Source: Symsagittifera roscoffensis
Taxonomy: Eukaryota; Xenacoelomorpha; Acoela; Convolutidae
Assembly: GCF_963678635.1 (NCBI RefSeq)
Contig: NC_087065.1
Location: 46,254,381 to 46,318,380, forward strand
Direction: 5' to 3'
DNA length: 64,000 bases
In this document: positions 44,014 through 54,546 of the stretch, in pieces
Layout of the letters: the number at the start of each line of letters is the position of its first letter
Position numbering within the stretch: position 1 is the stretch's first letter
Notes under the pieces: model-generated
What the model was told of the DNA's origin: nothing
Database searches by the model: none
Seen by the model: only the letters and a program-made list of their open reading frames with translations
Made by a program: the position numbers and the translations under genes

Positions 44014-44277
44014 CAGGGGCGGGTCTAGGATTTTCTCAAGGGGGGGATTTTCAAAAAAGTTTTAGGTCGACCAAATTGGTTTTCCGAGAAGACCCAAAGC
44101 ACTAAAAAGACCCTGTTTTGGCAATTTTTTTTTATATATTGGCGCCCACGGCTGCTTTGGTAAGTTTTTGTCAGCCAGCTAAAAATGGAGGTCTTATACT
44201 AGCAACAAAGGGTGCGACTCTTTGAGTGGTCAGAGGATCGAATCCCTGAAGGGAGTCCCCCCCTAAATCCGCTACTG
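44014..44277. mobile_element. hAT-like MITE
   Basis: It starts CAGGGGCGGGTCTAGG and ends with the inverse of CAGTAGCGGATTTAGG. Flanks CTACGATT and CTACGAAC share six of eight bases. A B-box-like GGATCGAATCCC at 44235-44246 suggests it carries a tRNA or SINE fragment. Confidence 0.55.
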
Positions 44278-44995
44278 CTACGAACAAGAATCCAAAACAC
44301 CGTTAGACGGAACTAAGAAAGAAGCGCGGATTCCAAAGTGTTAGCAGCGTAAAGGAAGAGTGTGACAAGCTATGAGGTATCCTGCAGATTAATGCGAGGG
44401 AAAACCACTCGGGTTGAGGTCTGCGACCATGAAACTCGCAGCGACCGCTTAACTATATGCTCGGACAAAGTCGACCGGTCTCGCTCTGTTTAAAATTGCT
44501 TATCGATCGCGGATTTATATTTCAAAGCGACATCCGTACTGTACTGGCAATGAATGTCAAAACTCAGTGTTCATCTAGACCCGCCAGTTTTACCTAATCA
44601 ATTGAAAAATCATCTACAAGCAAACGCATTCAATTTAAAAAGAACTACTGTAAATAAAAAGAACTTCTCTCCTGTTATACGGCTCAGACTCAATAGTTTT
44701 TTATTATGGAAAATTAGATAATAAAGGCTCAAATCTGGTGAATCGAAATCAACTAAATCTAAAATAAACTCTTCTCAGTAAGTGTTTTCCTCATTTTGAG
44801 CGGTATAACAGAAAGGACCCAATGTCAAGAAAAGTTTTATAGTGTTTTAGCATAGATATGAATAAAATAAAGTTTCGGTTCAGCAAAAGGCTCATTTTCA
44901 AAGCTTTCTGGAAGTGTCATAAGTTAAATCGTAGGATGATCCCCTTTCAATGTTTCTGGGTACATTTTTTGAAACTGTTCGCGCCGAGCTCTCAG
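44278..44995. other. Noncoding
   Basis: The first 200 bases have balanced composition, and on the minus strand near 44420-44470 show a vague tRNA-like stretch (TAGTTAAGCGGTCGC). It is too weak to call. The rest is AT-rich. Confidence 0.35.
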
Positions 44996-45151
44996 CCAAC
45001 GTACCAGATGATTTTGTCCTCCCAGTTGCTGTTTTGCACTATTTTCATTGCCATCAATTTCAAGTTGCTCCTCGGTTCTTCTCTGTGCCGTTCGGTACCC
45101 CCTTCTTCAACACGAGTGCCGACTGGGACAACCATTTGTTCCGTCCTCAAG
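44996..45151 (+). CDS. Candidate internal exon
   Basis: Acceptor GAGCTCTCAG and donor CTCAAG/GTGCGA bound a 156-nt open segment (phase 2 nt + 51 codons + 1 nt) reading VPDDFVLPVAVLHYFHCHQF and VPFGTPFFNTSADWDNHLF. Its GC content and varied residues stand out from the surroundings. No neighbouring exon was found, so it could belong to a gene lying mostly outside, or be a pseudo-exon. Confidence 0.35.
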
Positions 45152-46688
45152 GTGCGACTCGTAAACAAAGAAAACAGTGACATTTTTGTTGAGGGTTGCA
45201 GAGTTTAAACGAGTTCTATACGTGTGTTATATTTTCACTGATGAAGCAAGTTGAACGATATTTTCACTGATGAAGCAAGAGTTTTTCAATTTCTCGGCGA
45301 TGAGTTTTCGATGAATTATCAAATTTCAAATCAAAATTTTAGCCAGCTGACAAGAAGAGATTTAAAAAGTTTATGATTAGTTTTTCGAACAGCTGCTATT
45401 TATTCAACTGAGTGTCGTCAAAACTTTCGAACTATCTATTTTTGTTTTTCAATGACATCTCTAAAAAAAGAATGGTGCAAAAAGAACTACCAGAAAATGT
45501 ATTGATAGATTACGTTTTTAGCATAGTTGTGCCGGTCAATTGATTTTTATTCAAGTTTGAGACAAGAGTTAGCAAAATTAGTCATTTGCTCTATAGAATT
45601 CTATTAACAGAAAAATTTATTAACAGAAATTTAAAACCACTTAGCTTTGAATTATTTTTGTCACATTGAGAAACTCTGTCGGCAGATTTGTTCAAATCTT
45701 TTTCGAAAGGAAGAATGAAAGATATTCATAGTATTTCCTGCAACATAACTTTTTACAGTCACGAGATATAGATTTTGCAATTTTGTTTGAGTGCTTAGAA
45801 AAAGTTCGACGAAAAAACGTTTTTACTTCTTACATACAATTTGTTTTTAGTGAGCAAGCACTTGTCTTATGATTTCTCATTTGTTGAAATTTGAACAATC
45901 TTCTATAATACTATCATGTAATTTTTACAAGTTATACTTGAGGTTAACTTTCGTTGCGTTATTGTAACACATAGCTGAAGGAATAGAGTTGGTTTTTTGG
46001 CCTCCAAACATTCACCTGGTTTTCGCTTTTCTGACCACAAATTGACTATAAGACTGCCCTCTCAAAAATAGCAGTTTTGATTTGTCGAATTTTTAACTTT
46101 TTTTCAGATAAAGCTCTCGCCGAGTTCAGAATATTCTTAGCATGGTAAATATCTACCATCAGGGGCGGATTTAGGGGGGGGGGGGAGCGCACGCACTCTT
46201 CCATCAAGGATTGAACCCCCTGCCGACCCAGAGGACCCCCCTTTGGTAATTTTTAAGAAACCCATTTTTGGCCGACCGACCATAAATTTTTTTGGCGCCA
46301 ATATATACTAAATTTGAGGGGGAGCGCGCGCCAAAAGGTCATAATTTTTCAAAAAGTGTCTAAAATGCCTGCAGCGCACAAAAATTAGCCGAAACAGGGA
46401 CTTTTTAGTGCTTTGGGAGAGCTCGAAAAATCAATTTGGTTGATCTAAAAAAAGGTCGACAAAAATGAGCATCCAAGTATTAATTTACTTGGAATAATTT
46501 TTCTTCTGTTTTCAACATTTTGCTTGGATTTATTCTTAAAACTCGAATCAGACAACGTATATTTATATGTGCATCTATTTATTTTGTAATAACCAGGAAA
46601 ACCTTTCTGGTTTTTAACCTAAAATTGTCTTTTTTTTCTACCAATTTTTGACTGTTTAGTAAATTTGTGGCTACCAGTTTTCATTTTT
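45152..46688. other. Noncoding
   Basis: A 25-bp direct repeat (ATATTTTCACTGATGAAGCA) occurs at about 45229 and 45257. A hAT-like MITE end (CAGGGGCGGATTTAGG) starts at about 46162. No gene seen. Confidence 0.45.
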
Positions 46689-47184
46689 TTGTTCCGACTT
46701 TGATACGAAAGTAACGGAATTTTTGTGCTTCAGACAAATTTCGACTTTTTAAATAGCCATTTTTCACGGAATTTTTTTTATATCATTCGAAAGGTATTGT
46801 TGTCTTGAGCTCAAATTTGAAAAGATATTTCACCTGTGATCATTTTTCGTAAAGTTACGGGGGTTTAAAGATTGCAATTTTGGCCAATTTGGGACAATTA
46901 ACGCGCGATATAATTCGCGCTATTAACGCGTAAGCGGAGATTTAATCCGTCTTATAAATCGTTCCAAATTGGTTGAACGAAGCTTATTTGCCATAATTGA
47001 TGTGTTACAAGGAACGGAAACTATCTTTTTGTACTTGATATGACGTGTGGGGGGATGATTTTCATTAAAAATTTCAAATTTTAGGAAAAAATCTTTTCAT
47101 TTTCATTTATTTCATATAATGTTTTTATGTTATTACTGCTGCTGGATAAACCTTCAAAAGCAGTCGGAACATTCAGGGCTTCGC
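46689..47184 (+). mobile_element. Helentron-like repeat, 3' truncated
   Basis: Starts TTGTTCCGACTTTGATAC and stops inside the terminal hairpin (CAGGGCTTCGC), the last about 20 bp missing. Confidence 0.75.
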
Positions 47185-47350
47185 AACAAATTATTGCTTG
47201 GTTTTTCTGGAAGAAATACTTGTACTTTTTTCAGCTGTTAAATTAATTTCAAATTATACGGTCGAAAATTGAAGGTCGAAATGTGAATGTTGAAACTTAT
47301 ATGATCAACCTTCAGCTTTGAATATTAATTCAACATCGAGAAATTTAAAA

Positions 47351-47796
47351 CAAGATTGCTCGTATCAGGGGGAAGCCCTGAATTTTCCAACTGCCTTTCA
47401 AGTTCTATGGAGCAGTAAGAGCCTGAAAAATATAAGTAAAAAATACAATTAAAAATATATATTTTTTAAAAAATTGAGATTTTTTGTGTAAACATCCCCC
47501 CACAGGAAGTAAAAAGTGATAGATTTCGCTCCTATTGACAAATAAGTTATGGCAAATAAGCTCCCTTGAACTAATTTGGAATGATTTCTAAGACGGATTA
47601 AATCTCGCTTACGCGTTATTAGCGCGAAATATATCGCGCTTTAATTGTCCCAAAGTGGCCAAAATGGAAAACTTCAAACCCCCATAACTTCACAAAAAAA
47701 GATCACAGGTAAAATATTTTTTCAACTTTAAGTTCGGCACAACAATTGTTTTCAAACGATATAAAAAGTTGGAAATTCCGTCAAAAGTTGGAACAA
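47351..47796 (-). mobile_element. Helentron-like repeat, internally deleted
   Basis: Reverse copy with both ends present (CAAGATTGCTCGTATCAGGG and AAAGTTGGAACAA) but lacking about 80 bp near its 5' end. Confidence 0.7.
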
Positions 47797-48904
47797 TAAC
47801 TCAAAAAACACTTGCTCATTGAATTGAATCAAGCAGTTGCAACTTTGATTTTCACTGTAGAGCGTTTTAACTGGTAAGAACTTTGCCTTTTCCTTTTTTT
47901 CTCTACTCTTTTAACATTTGACGCAATTAGTGTATATTATGCATTGAAAAATGCTCGCCACCGACCAGGGTTTCTGTTCCGAGCACGTCTCGTAGTGAAA
48001 ACTATGGGTGTAGGTTGATTCCCGTCCCATTTCTAACTACGTCGAGATCAGCTCAAAAGGGGTCACATGCGATAACCATCTCGAAACCGCCTTGATTGTG
48101 ATTTGAACTTGGACTCGCAGAAAAAAAATCTCTCAGTTCCGATAAAAACTTAGTCATTAAGCTGTTGTTTTAGCAGTATTCTTCTAAATGTATGTTTTTT
48201 ATTATTATAGTAGTTTTTTTCTTTTAGTAGTTTTTTAAAAAAACAGCAAAGATTTTTACGAAAAAATGATTTCCTATTTAGATTAAAAAGTGAAAAAAAT
48301 AGTTCAAATTTTTTCCTAATACGGCGTTTTTTTTTTACAAAAAGTAGTATATTCGAAAGTCTGAACTATTTTTCTTTGGCACCCAGCTGTTTTCGATGTG
48401 TGAAAAAGAATCAGATATGTAGATATTTTTGAATTTCCAAAAATTACCGTAGATGTCATCAAAACGTTTCTGTTGTAGAAAAATTGGAGAAAGTGGAGCT
48501 TCGGGGCTTTGGGAGGAATACTCAAATCAAAGATGAGGATGAACAGGAGAAAGACGCTAATAGAGAAATTAGTTTCTATTGCGACATACGCAAGTATTCG
48601 AAACATGTAACTCATTAATGAAAACTTGTCAAATTGTATAAATATAAAACTTGGCCGAGTTATTGTCCGGTTTTCGAAGAAAACTGAATGATTTTGTTTG
48701 GTGCGGTTTTTGTTTAGACTTTGGAAAAAATAGAAATCTATATGCTCGGTGCGGTTTTTTTTACCGAAACTTTTCCAAAACACTAGGCCCTCGCGTGATC
48801 GATCTTTTGATCTCTATGCCGCCAGCCTAAAAATCATACCATAATAGTAACATATCATTAATATATCTAAAACTGTTTGTTTTTTTTATCCCGCACTACA
48901 AAAT
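47797..48904. other. Noncoding
   Basis: It contains a B-box-like GGTTGATTCCCG near 48013 in a GC-balanced block (47960-48110) that may be an old SINE. Otherwise AT-rich. Confidence 0.35.
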
Positions 48905-49110
48905 GGTTCTAAATTGAATTGAGGCAGCTAAAAACTTTTATCTCAAACATTATACGACTCAAGTTGCAACACTTATTTTCTGAAATTATCAGCCTAAAAA
49001 TCTTAGTTTTGCCAATGTTTAGCTTATTTAAAACTATCCGAGACCATTTGAAGGGCAGTCGGGACTTCCAGGGCTGTGCACTGATACGAGCAGTCTTGTT
49101 TTTTTAGTCA
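48905..49110 (+). repeat. Module 1A with rolling-circle-like 3' end
   Basis: About 200 bp ending GGGCAGTCGGGACTTCCAGG...CTGATACGAGCAGTCTTG, the same 3' terminus as the Helentron-like family but with a different 5' body. Other copies are at 51870-52072, 55236-55433 and 58959-59161. Confidence 0.7.
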
Positions 49111-49969
49111 ATTAGTATGTAAGAATGGCTAGGAAATTACATACTTTAAACCCACCCTCGCCAATGAATTCGGTGCGGGGTTACATTACATACTTTTAAA
49201 CCCCCAAAGGGTTAAAGCTCCTACATTTACGGCCATTATTGTCTTAGAGGAATAAAGAGTGGTATTTTATGGCCATTTTCAGAGTTTGAGATTTATGCTT
49301 GTTTTCATGTAAATGATGTTATTGTACTAAATCACAAAAAAAACGAGCGTCTGTCCTTCAAGATTTGTATTTGAATAAATATTTGTTATATGAAATTGTA
49401 TTTTAAAAATCATAAACCTTATCATCAATATTCTACCTGTTTTTTTTTTGGATACCACATTGATGACAAAACTGAGAAAAAGCATATAAACAAATTTTAC
49501 GGAAATCGACCTGAAATAATTGCATAGTATAAACTGCAACGACAAGCTAAGACAATTTTTAGATACCCATTAAAATTTGATAAATTTCTAGTACCTTTTG
49601 TTTCATTGAAAAAAAAACTTAATTCAGAGGAGGAAAAAAAAACAAAATAATTGCTCCTCCACTTCTGTAGAAAATTACAAATTGGGTTTAAGTTTTAGCT
49701 CTGATAGAAAAAAACATTTAGCGGGGTGCAATTCATTACCAAAGGTGATATTGGTTAACTAATTCACTCTGGAAAGTTTATATAATTTTTAACTAAGGAC
49801 AGATTATCTGATTATGCAAGGCTTCTTCACTTTTTGTTTCCTATTTCGAATTAAATTTACAGTTCTGTATTTCAAAACAATTAAAAAACTGTGTGATTTG
49901 GAGATCAACTTTTCATCTAAAAATCATCTTCAGATGTACAACGCTTTGAAATGTAAGACATTTTGTTCA

Positions 49970-51385
49970 CAATTATTCCATCGATTCACTTAACCAGTCA
50001 GCTAGCCACCCATCCAATTAGCTATCCTTCCATCTAGCAATCAATCCATTCAACGAGCAGTTCCTCCATCCATCAACCCAACCATCCATCAAACATCCAA
50101 CTATCCATTCAGCAAGCCTTTCGCTCATCAAGCGATCCATCCATCTAACAAGCCATTCAACCATCAAGCCATCGATCCATCAAGTCATCATTCCATCGAA
50201 TCAGCCATCAATCTTATTCTTCACGAATCGAACCATCCATCAAACGATATATCAACCTAGCCAACCATCAAAACAAGCATTAATCCATCTTTCCAGCTAT
50301 CCACCCCGTCATCAAGCCAGCAATCCATCTAGCTATGAATCTGTTCAACCAATCGTCCATCCAACCAAGGAATCAACCATCAAGCTAATCAATCATCGAA
50401 CGACCCATCCATCGTCAACCCAACCTCTAGTCAAACGTCCGGACATCGGATGAACCAGCAATCAAGCCTATCCTTCATTAATATGTCCATCATCCTAACT
50501 ATCTATCAGTCTAGTCATCCATTCAATCAGCCATACATCCATCAAGCCACCTAACCATCTAGCCATGAATCCATCTAACCAAACATCTATCAAGCCCAAG
50601 AAACAGCCATCAATAAAATCAATCATCGATCGACCCATCCATCTTGCGAGCCATCTATCTAGCCACAAAACCAATCAGATAAATTTCCAGCCATTCAGCT
50701 ATCCATCCATCCATGAAGCCGTTCTTCCAACTCTCGATCTATGTATTTAGCCATCCATTCAACCAGCCTCCAATCTATCCCTCCAGCTATTCATCCAAGA
50801 GTCCATTCAATGATCAAGCAACAAGGGCATCTAGCCAGCCATCCATTAAATTATTTATCTCCTTATCCATCCTATCATCCATACAACCAGCCTTTTGACA
50901 AGCCATCTATTCATCCATCCAGCAATCCTTTCGTTCGTCAACCTATCCATTCATCTGGCCAACTAACCAATGGATCATATATCAATCTAGCCACTCAAAC
51001 CAACATCCAACTACCACCATCCAACCATCAAACCGTCATCTAACCATCGATCATTTCGTAAACATATCTGTTCATCGAGAAAACCTTCCAGCCAACCACT
51101 CATCCTTTCAGTTATCGATTCATCCATCCAACGATCCATTTAACAAGCCATCAATCCATCTAGCCGTCTATACAACAAGCCTTTCAACTGTTAGGTCAGT
51201 CATCTTTCTAGCCATTCACTCAACTAGCAATACATCTTTTCCCCAATGCATCCACCCATAGAAGCATACATCGATCCATCCATTAAGCCATACCTTGTAT
51301 CATTTCATTCAACCAAGAATTTAACCATTATACATTAGCTATTGTTTCACTGACTCAGCCATCCAAAGATCTCTTCTTCAAGCCA
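49970..51385 (+). repeat. Degenerate CCATC satellite, copy A
   Basis: About 1.4 kb of loosely repeated CCATCCATCAAGC-like words, with frequent AACCATC, GCCATC and TCCATC variants. Open frames within it encode only Ser-Asn-Gln-Pro-Ile-His repeats and are not genes. Confidence 0.85.
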
Positions 51386-51869
51386 TTTACAGTGATTAAA
51401 TTTCATTATGTAGAAAATATCCCAAATAAAGGATTAGTACAACCTGACCAAAAAAAAAACGATACAACTGATTTCGCCGCATAAAGACAACAGATCATTA
51501 AAAATTGTTTTGGTAATATCGCAAAAATAATTCATTGACTTTGCTTAAGTAAAATGATAATGGTTTGTTCGGTCCCCTTTGGTGAAGTGGATAAAGTTTT
51601 TCTACCAAAATATAACTTCAGAAAGTGTTTGTAGTTGTCTAGGAAAAACTAACCTTAACCATTTAATGGAACATTTTGACAGCATGTCTCGATATTCAAT
51701 ATTGTTTTGATTGTATGTAATATCAAATGATGTCTACAAATTTTTTATGTAATCATCCCTTTTATTGAAATTTTGATTTTACGTGATTTATTGTTGCTTT
51801 ATGTGTATTTATTAAAACTTGTGTTGTGTATATCGTTTTTTCCCTTTCTGTCAACACAAATATTATGAT

Positions 51870-52072
51870 AGTAAAATGGTCCCAAATTTAATTGAGTGAG
51901 CTAATTGGTTTTATCTCAAACATTATTCGGCTCAAGTTGCAACACTTAATTTCTGAAATTATCAGCCTAAAAATCTTAGTTTTGCCAATATTTAGCTTAC
52001 TTAAAGCTATCCGAGACAAATTGAAGGGCAGTCAGAACTTTCAGGGCTGTGGAATGATACGAGCAGTCTTGT
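51870..52072 (+). repeat. Module 2A with rolling-circle-like 3' end
   Basis: Second copy within unit A, homologous to the preceding module. Homology continues about 600 bp downstream. Confidence 0.7.
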
Positions 52073-52917
52073 TTTTTTAGTCAAGTAGTTTGTAAGAGTG
52101 GCTAGGAAATTACAAACTGAAGAATTTTTTAATATTGATTTTGGGGAGTCGTGTTTTCAGGGAAGCGGAATACATTTAAAAAAAACAATGTGACTGAAAA
52201 GTGACTGAGTGGTATTAAAAAATGGCCTAGAATTTTAACCCCTCCAAAGAAAATAAATTTTCAACCCCTCCAAAGAATTCGGTGTAGCATAAAATTACAT
52301 AATTTTAACCCCTAAAGGGTTGAAGCTCCTACATTTACGGCCATTCATGTTTTAGAGGAATAAAGAGTGGTGTTTTATGGCCATTTTCAGAGTTTGAGGT
52401 ATATGCTTGTCTACATTTGAATGACGTTCTTTTACTAAACCACAAAACAGAACGAACGTCTGGGTTTGCATATGTAAAACTTTTGTTCTTCTGATTCATT
52501 TTTTAGAGACTGTGTGTATTTTTCATAGACCCCTCAGCAATTGGCACTTGTTAATTCATATGTATACATTTTCTTGTTTTGTTTGTGTGTCTAGATGTTT
52601 GAGGAAAGCAGCAGATTTTATGTAATTACTAGATGTGTACCAGATAAAACACAATCACGTAAATGAACGAAAAGTCAAAAAAAATTATTTGGAAAAACTA
52701 ATTCAGACGAGGTATTTTAAACAGAAAAGTAGTTTATAATTTAGTGAAATTAGTAGTTTTCCAGAAAAAAAAACCACTGACCTGCTCAACAGGTACATCA
52801 TCCACTTGGACCTGCTTAGGTACAAGAAATTTACTCTCCTTTGGCTAGCTTCCTAAACGTTCGTGCGGGTCCGTTTATCACAAAAAAAATTCTGTTATAT
52901 ATAACTTCATCTATTGA

Positions 52918-53187
52918 ATGAAGCATAGAACTTGTATAGATGCCGTAGATTTCAGAACATCTCTAGAACTGTTATCTCAAGTTTCGCAGTACTCTTTTGG
53001 TATGACTATTTTCGATAAATCAAACGTTATAATGCTTTGTCGGAAATGCACTGATGTGGATTTGAAACCAAAAGTGATCCTAAATTTGATAAACCAATTT
53101 GTCGACTGCAATCAGTGGCCCAGGAAACTATTCATATCGAATTCTTCAAAAGACCGAGTCATGGCCGTTTGGTTTAGCGGGCAATAG
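52918..53187 (+). CDS. Uncharacterised ORF in duplicated unit A
   Basis: 89 codons from ATG: MKHRTCIDAVDFRTSLELLS, then YSFGMTIFDKSNVI and LKPKVILNLINQFVDCN. The counterpart in unit B (60005-60223) keeps the frame although the two differ by indels of 6 and 12 nt, both multiples of three; it stops 17 codons earlier. Frame-preserving indels are mild evidence for coding. No family is recognised and no splice sites were assigned. The last 8-9 codons of A run into the fold-back element. Confidence 0.35.
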   Translation: MKHRTCIDAVDFRTSLELLSQVSQYSFGMTIFDKSNVIMLCRKCTDVDLKPKVILNLINQFVDCNQWPRKLFISNSSKDRVMAVWFSGQ

Positions 53188-54376
53188 CTAACACGGCTAT
53201 GCCCGTCGCTACACTCCTCGGGAACGCCTCCCTCTGTTTTAGTAGCTGCCTCACAGTTTTTCATTGTTTTACACAACAAAGTGTGGGAGCAAAGCGTATG
53301 CTAAACAGACGAACCAGGAAATCTGTACTTGAAATTCCATAGTTATCAAACATAATTCTCTTTCCCCCCCGCTGATTATAAGTTTTTCTGTTCCAATCTC
53401 ATTCTTGCCCTAGAGAGAAAAATTGCAACTGTTTATGTTAAAGTGGAAACTGAACCATATCAATTTTACCAACGGAAGACACTCTCGAGTATCGTAGCGA
53501 CTAGCAACGATTTCAATTTTTACATCAACAAGATTGATACTTGTTCATGTAGTGTGATTCAAAATCAATGCAGAAACAAGTACGCAATGGTTTTTCATAG
53601 TGATGCTCCAATCAGATTAGTGTTAACACGTTTTTCTCGAGTTTTATTATGTCCTACTTTTCCCCTGAATGCGTTTTGTCCCATCGGAGCTGCTTCTGAG
53701 AGGCTTTTTGCAAACGGGCAAAACAGGCATGCAGGGGAATCAGAATGATATTTGAAAATATGTGAAAAGCGTGTTATCACTAATCTGATTGAGGCATCAC
53801 TATGAAAAACAATTGCGTATTTTTTTGCCTTGATTTTGAATCACACTACTTGAACAAGTATCAAGCCTATTGACGCTAAAACTGGAGGCATTGCTAATCG
53901 CTACGCTCCTCGATACTGTCTTGCAAAAATCCCACTCAGAAGCAGCTCCAACGGGCAAAAACCGCATGCAGATGAAAAGTAGGGCACGTTAATTTTCGCG
54001 AAAAGCGTTTTATCACTAATCTGATTGAAGCATCACTATGAAAACTATTGTGTACTTGTTTTTCTTTGATTTTGAATCACACTTTGGCGTTGGTAAAAAA
54101 TGATTTGCTTCTATTTCTTTTTTCAGAAAAAATGTAGTCCTTCTCTATAAGGCAAGAGCAAAATTGGAACAAAATACTTTATAATTTTCAGGATAGTTAT
54201 GTATTTTCATGTACAGATTTCCTTGCAGTCTATTTGGCATACGCTTTGTTTCTACAATACGTGATGAAAAATTGTGAAAAACTGAGAAGCAGCAAGTACA
54301 CCAGCGGGCGGCGTTCCCAAGAGCTGTAGTGACGATCAACGCCTGGTTAATTATTGCCCGCTAAACCCAAACGGCC
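53163..54376. mobile_element. Fold-back/inverted-repeat element in unit A
   Basis: Left end GGCCGTTTGGTTTAGCGGGC pairs with the inverted right end GGCCGTTTGGGTTTAGCGGG. About 65 bp of each end match, including GGGAACGCC. Internal arms around 53525-53660 and 53765-53865 are also inverted (ATCAGATTAGTGTTAACACG against its complement). Unit B has the left end (from 60267) but lacks the right end. Confidence 0.6.
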
Positions 54377-54546
54377 CTGCCTTGGTGAATAGAACAATTT
54401 GGTACGAATATTTTTCTGGCTCACTGATTAATGGCAAAGCGTTAAAACGTCTGTTCTATCAAAAAAAATCAAATCAAAAGAGTTCTGCAAAAATTTAGAT
54501 AACAGCGTTACAGACGTTTCTGATGTCTAAGTCATCTTTAAAAATT
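54229..54546 (+). pseudogene. Disrupted terminal exon, unit A copy
   Basis: It has the same acceptor (TTTCCTTGCAG) and first codons (LAYALFL) as the intact exon in unit B. About 160 bp carrying the right fold-back end is then inserted after TTTGTTTCTA (54254), and roughly 100 bp encoding the second membrane segment is missing. The tail (AAAACGTCTGTTCTATC onward) survives, with a stop introduced in the Asn/Ser region. Confidence 0.6.

Noticed and set aside
44390..44500. GC-balanced block considered as an RNA gene
   Set aside because: Only a vague A-box-like stretch; no consistent cloverleaf could be drawn by eye.
50565..51043. Open frames of 60-100 codons in the CCATC satellite (and 57400-58232)
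   Set aside because: They encode only Ser/Asn/Gln/Pro/Ile/His repeats dictated by the satellite and are open in several frames at once.
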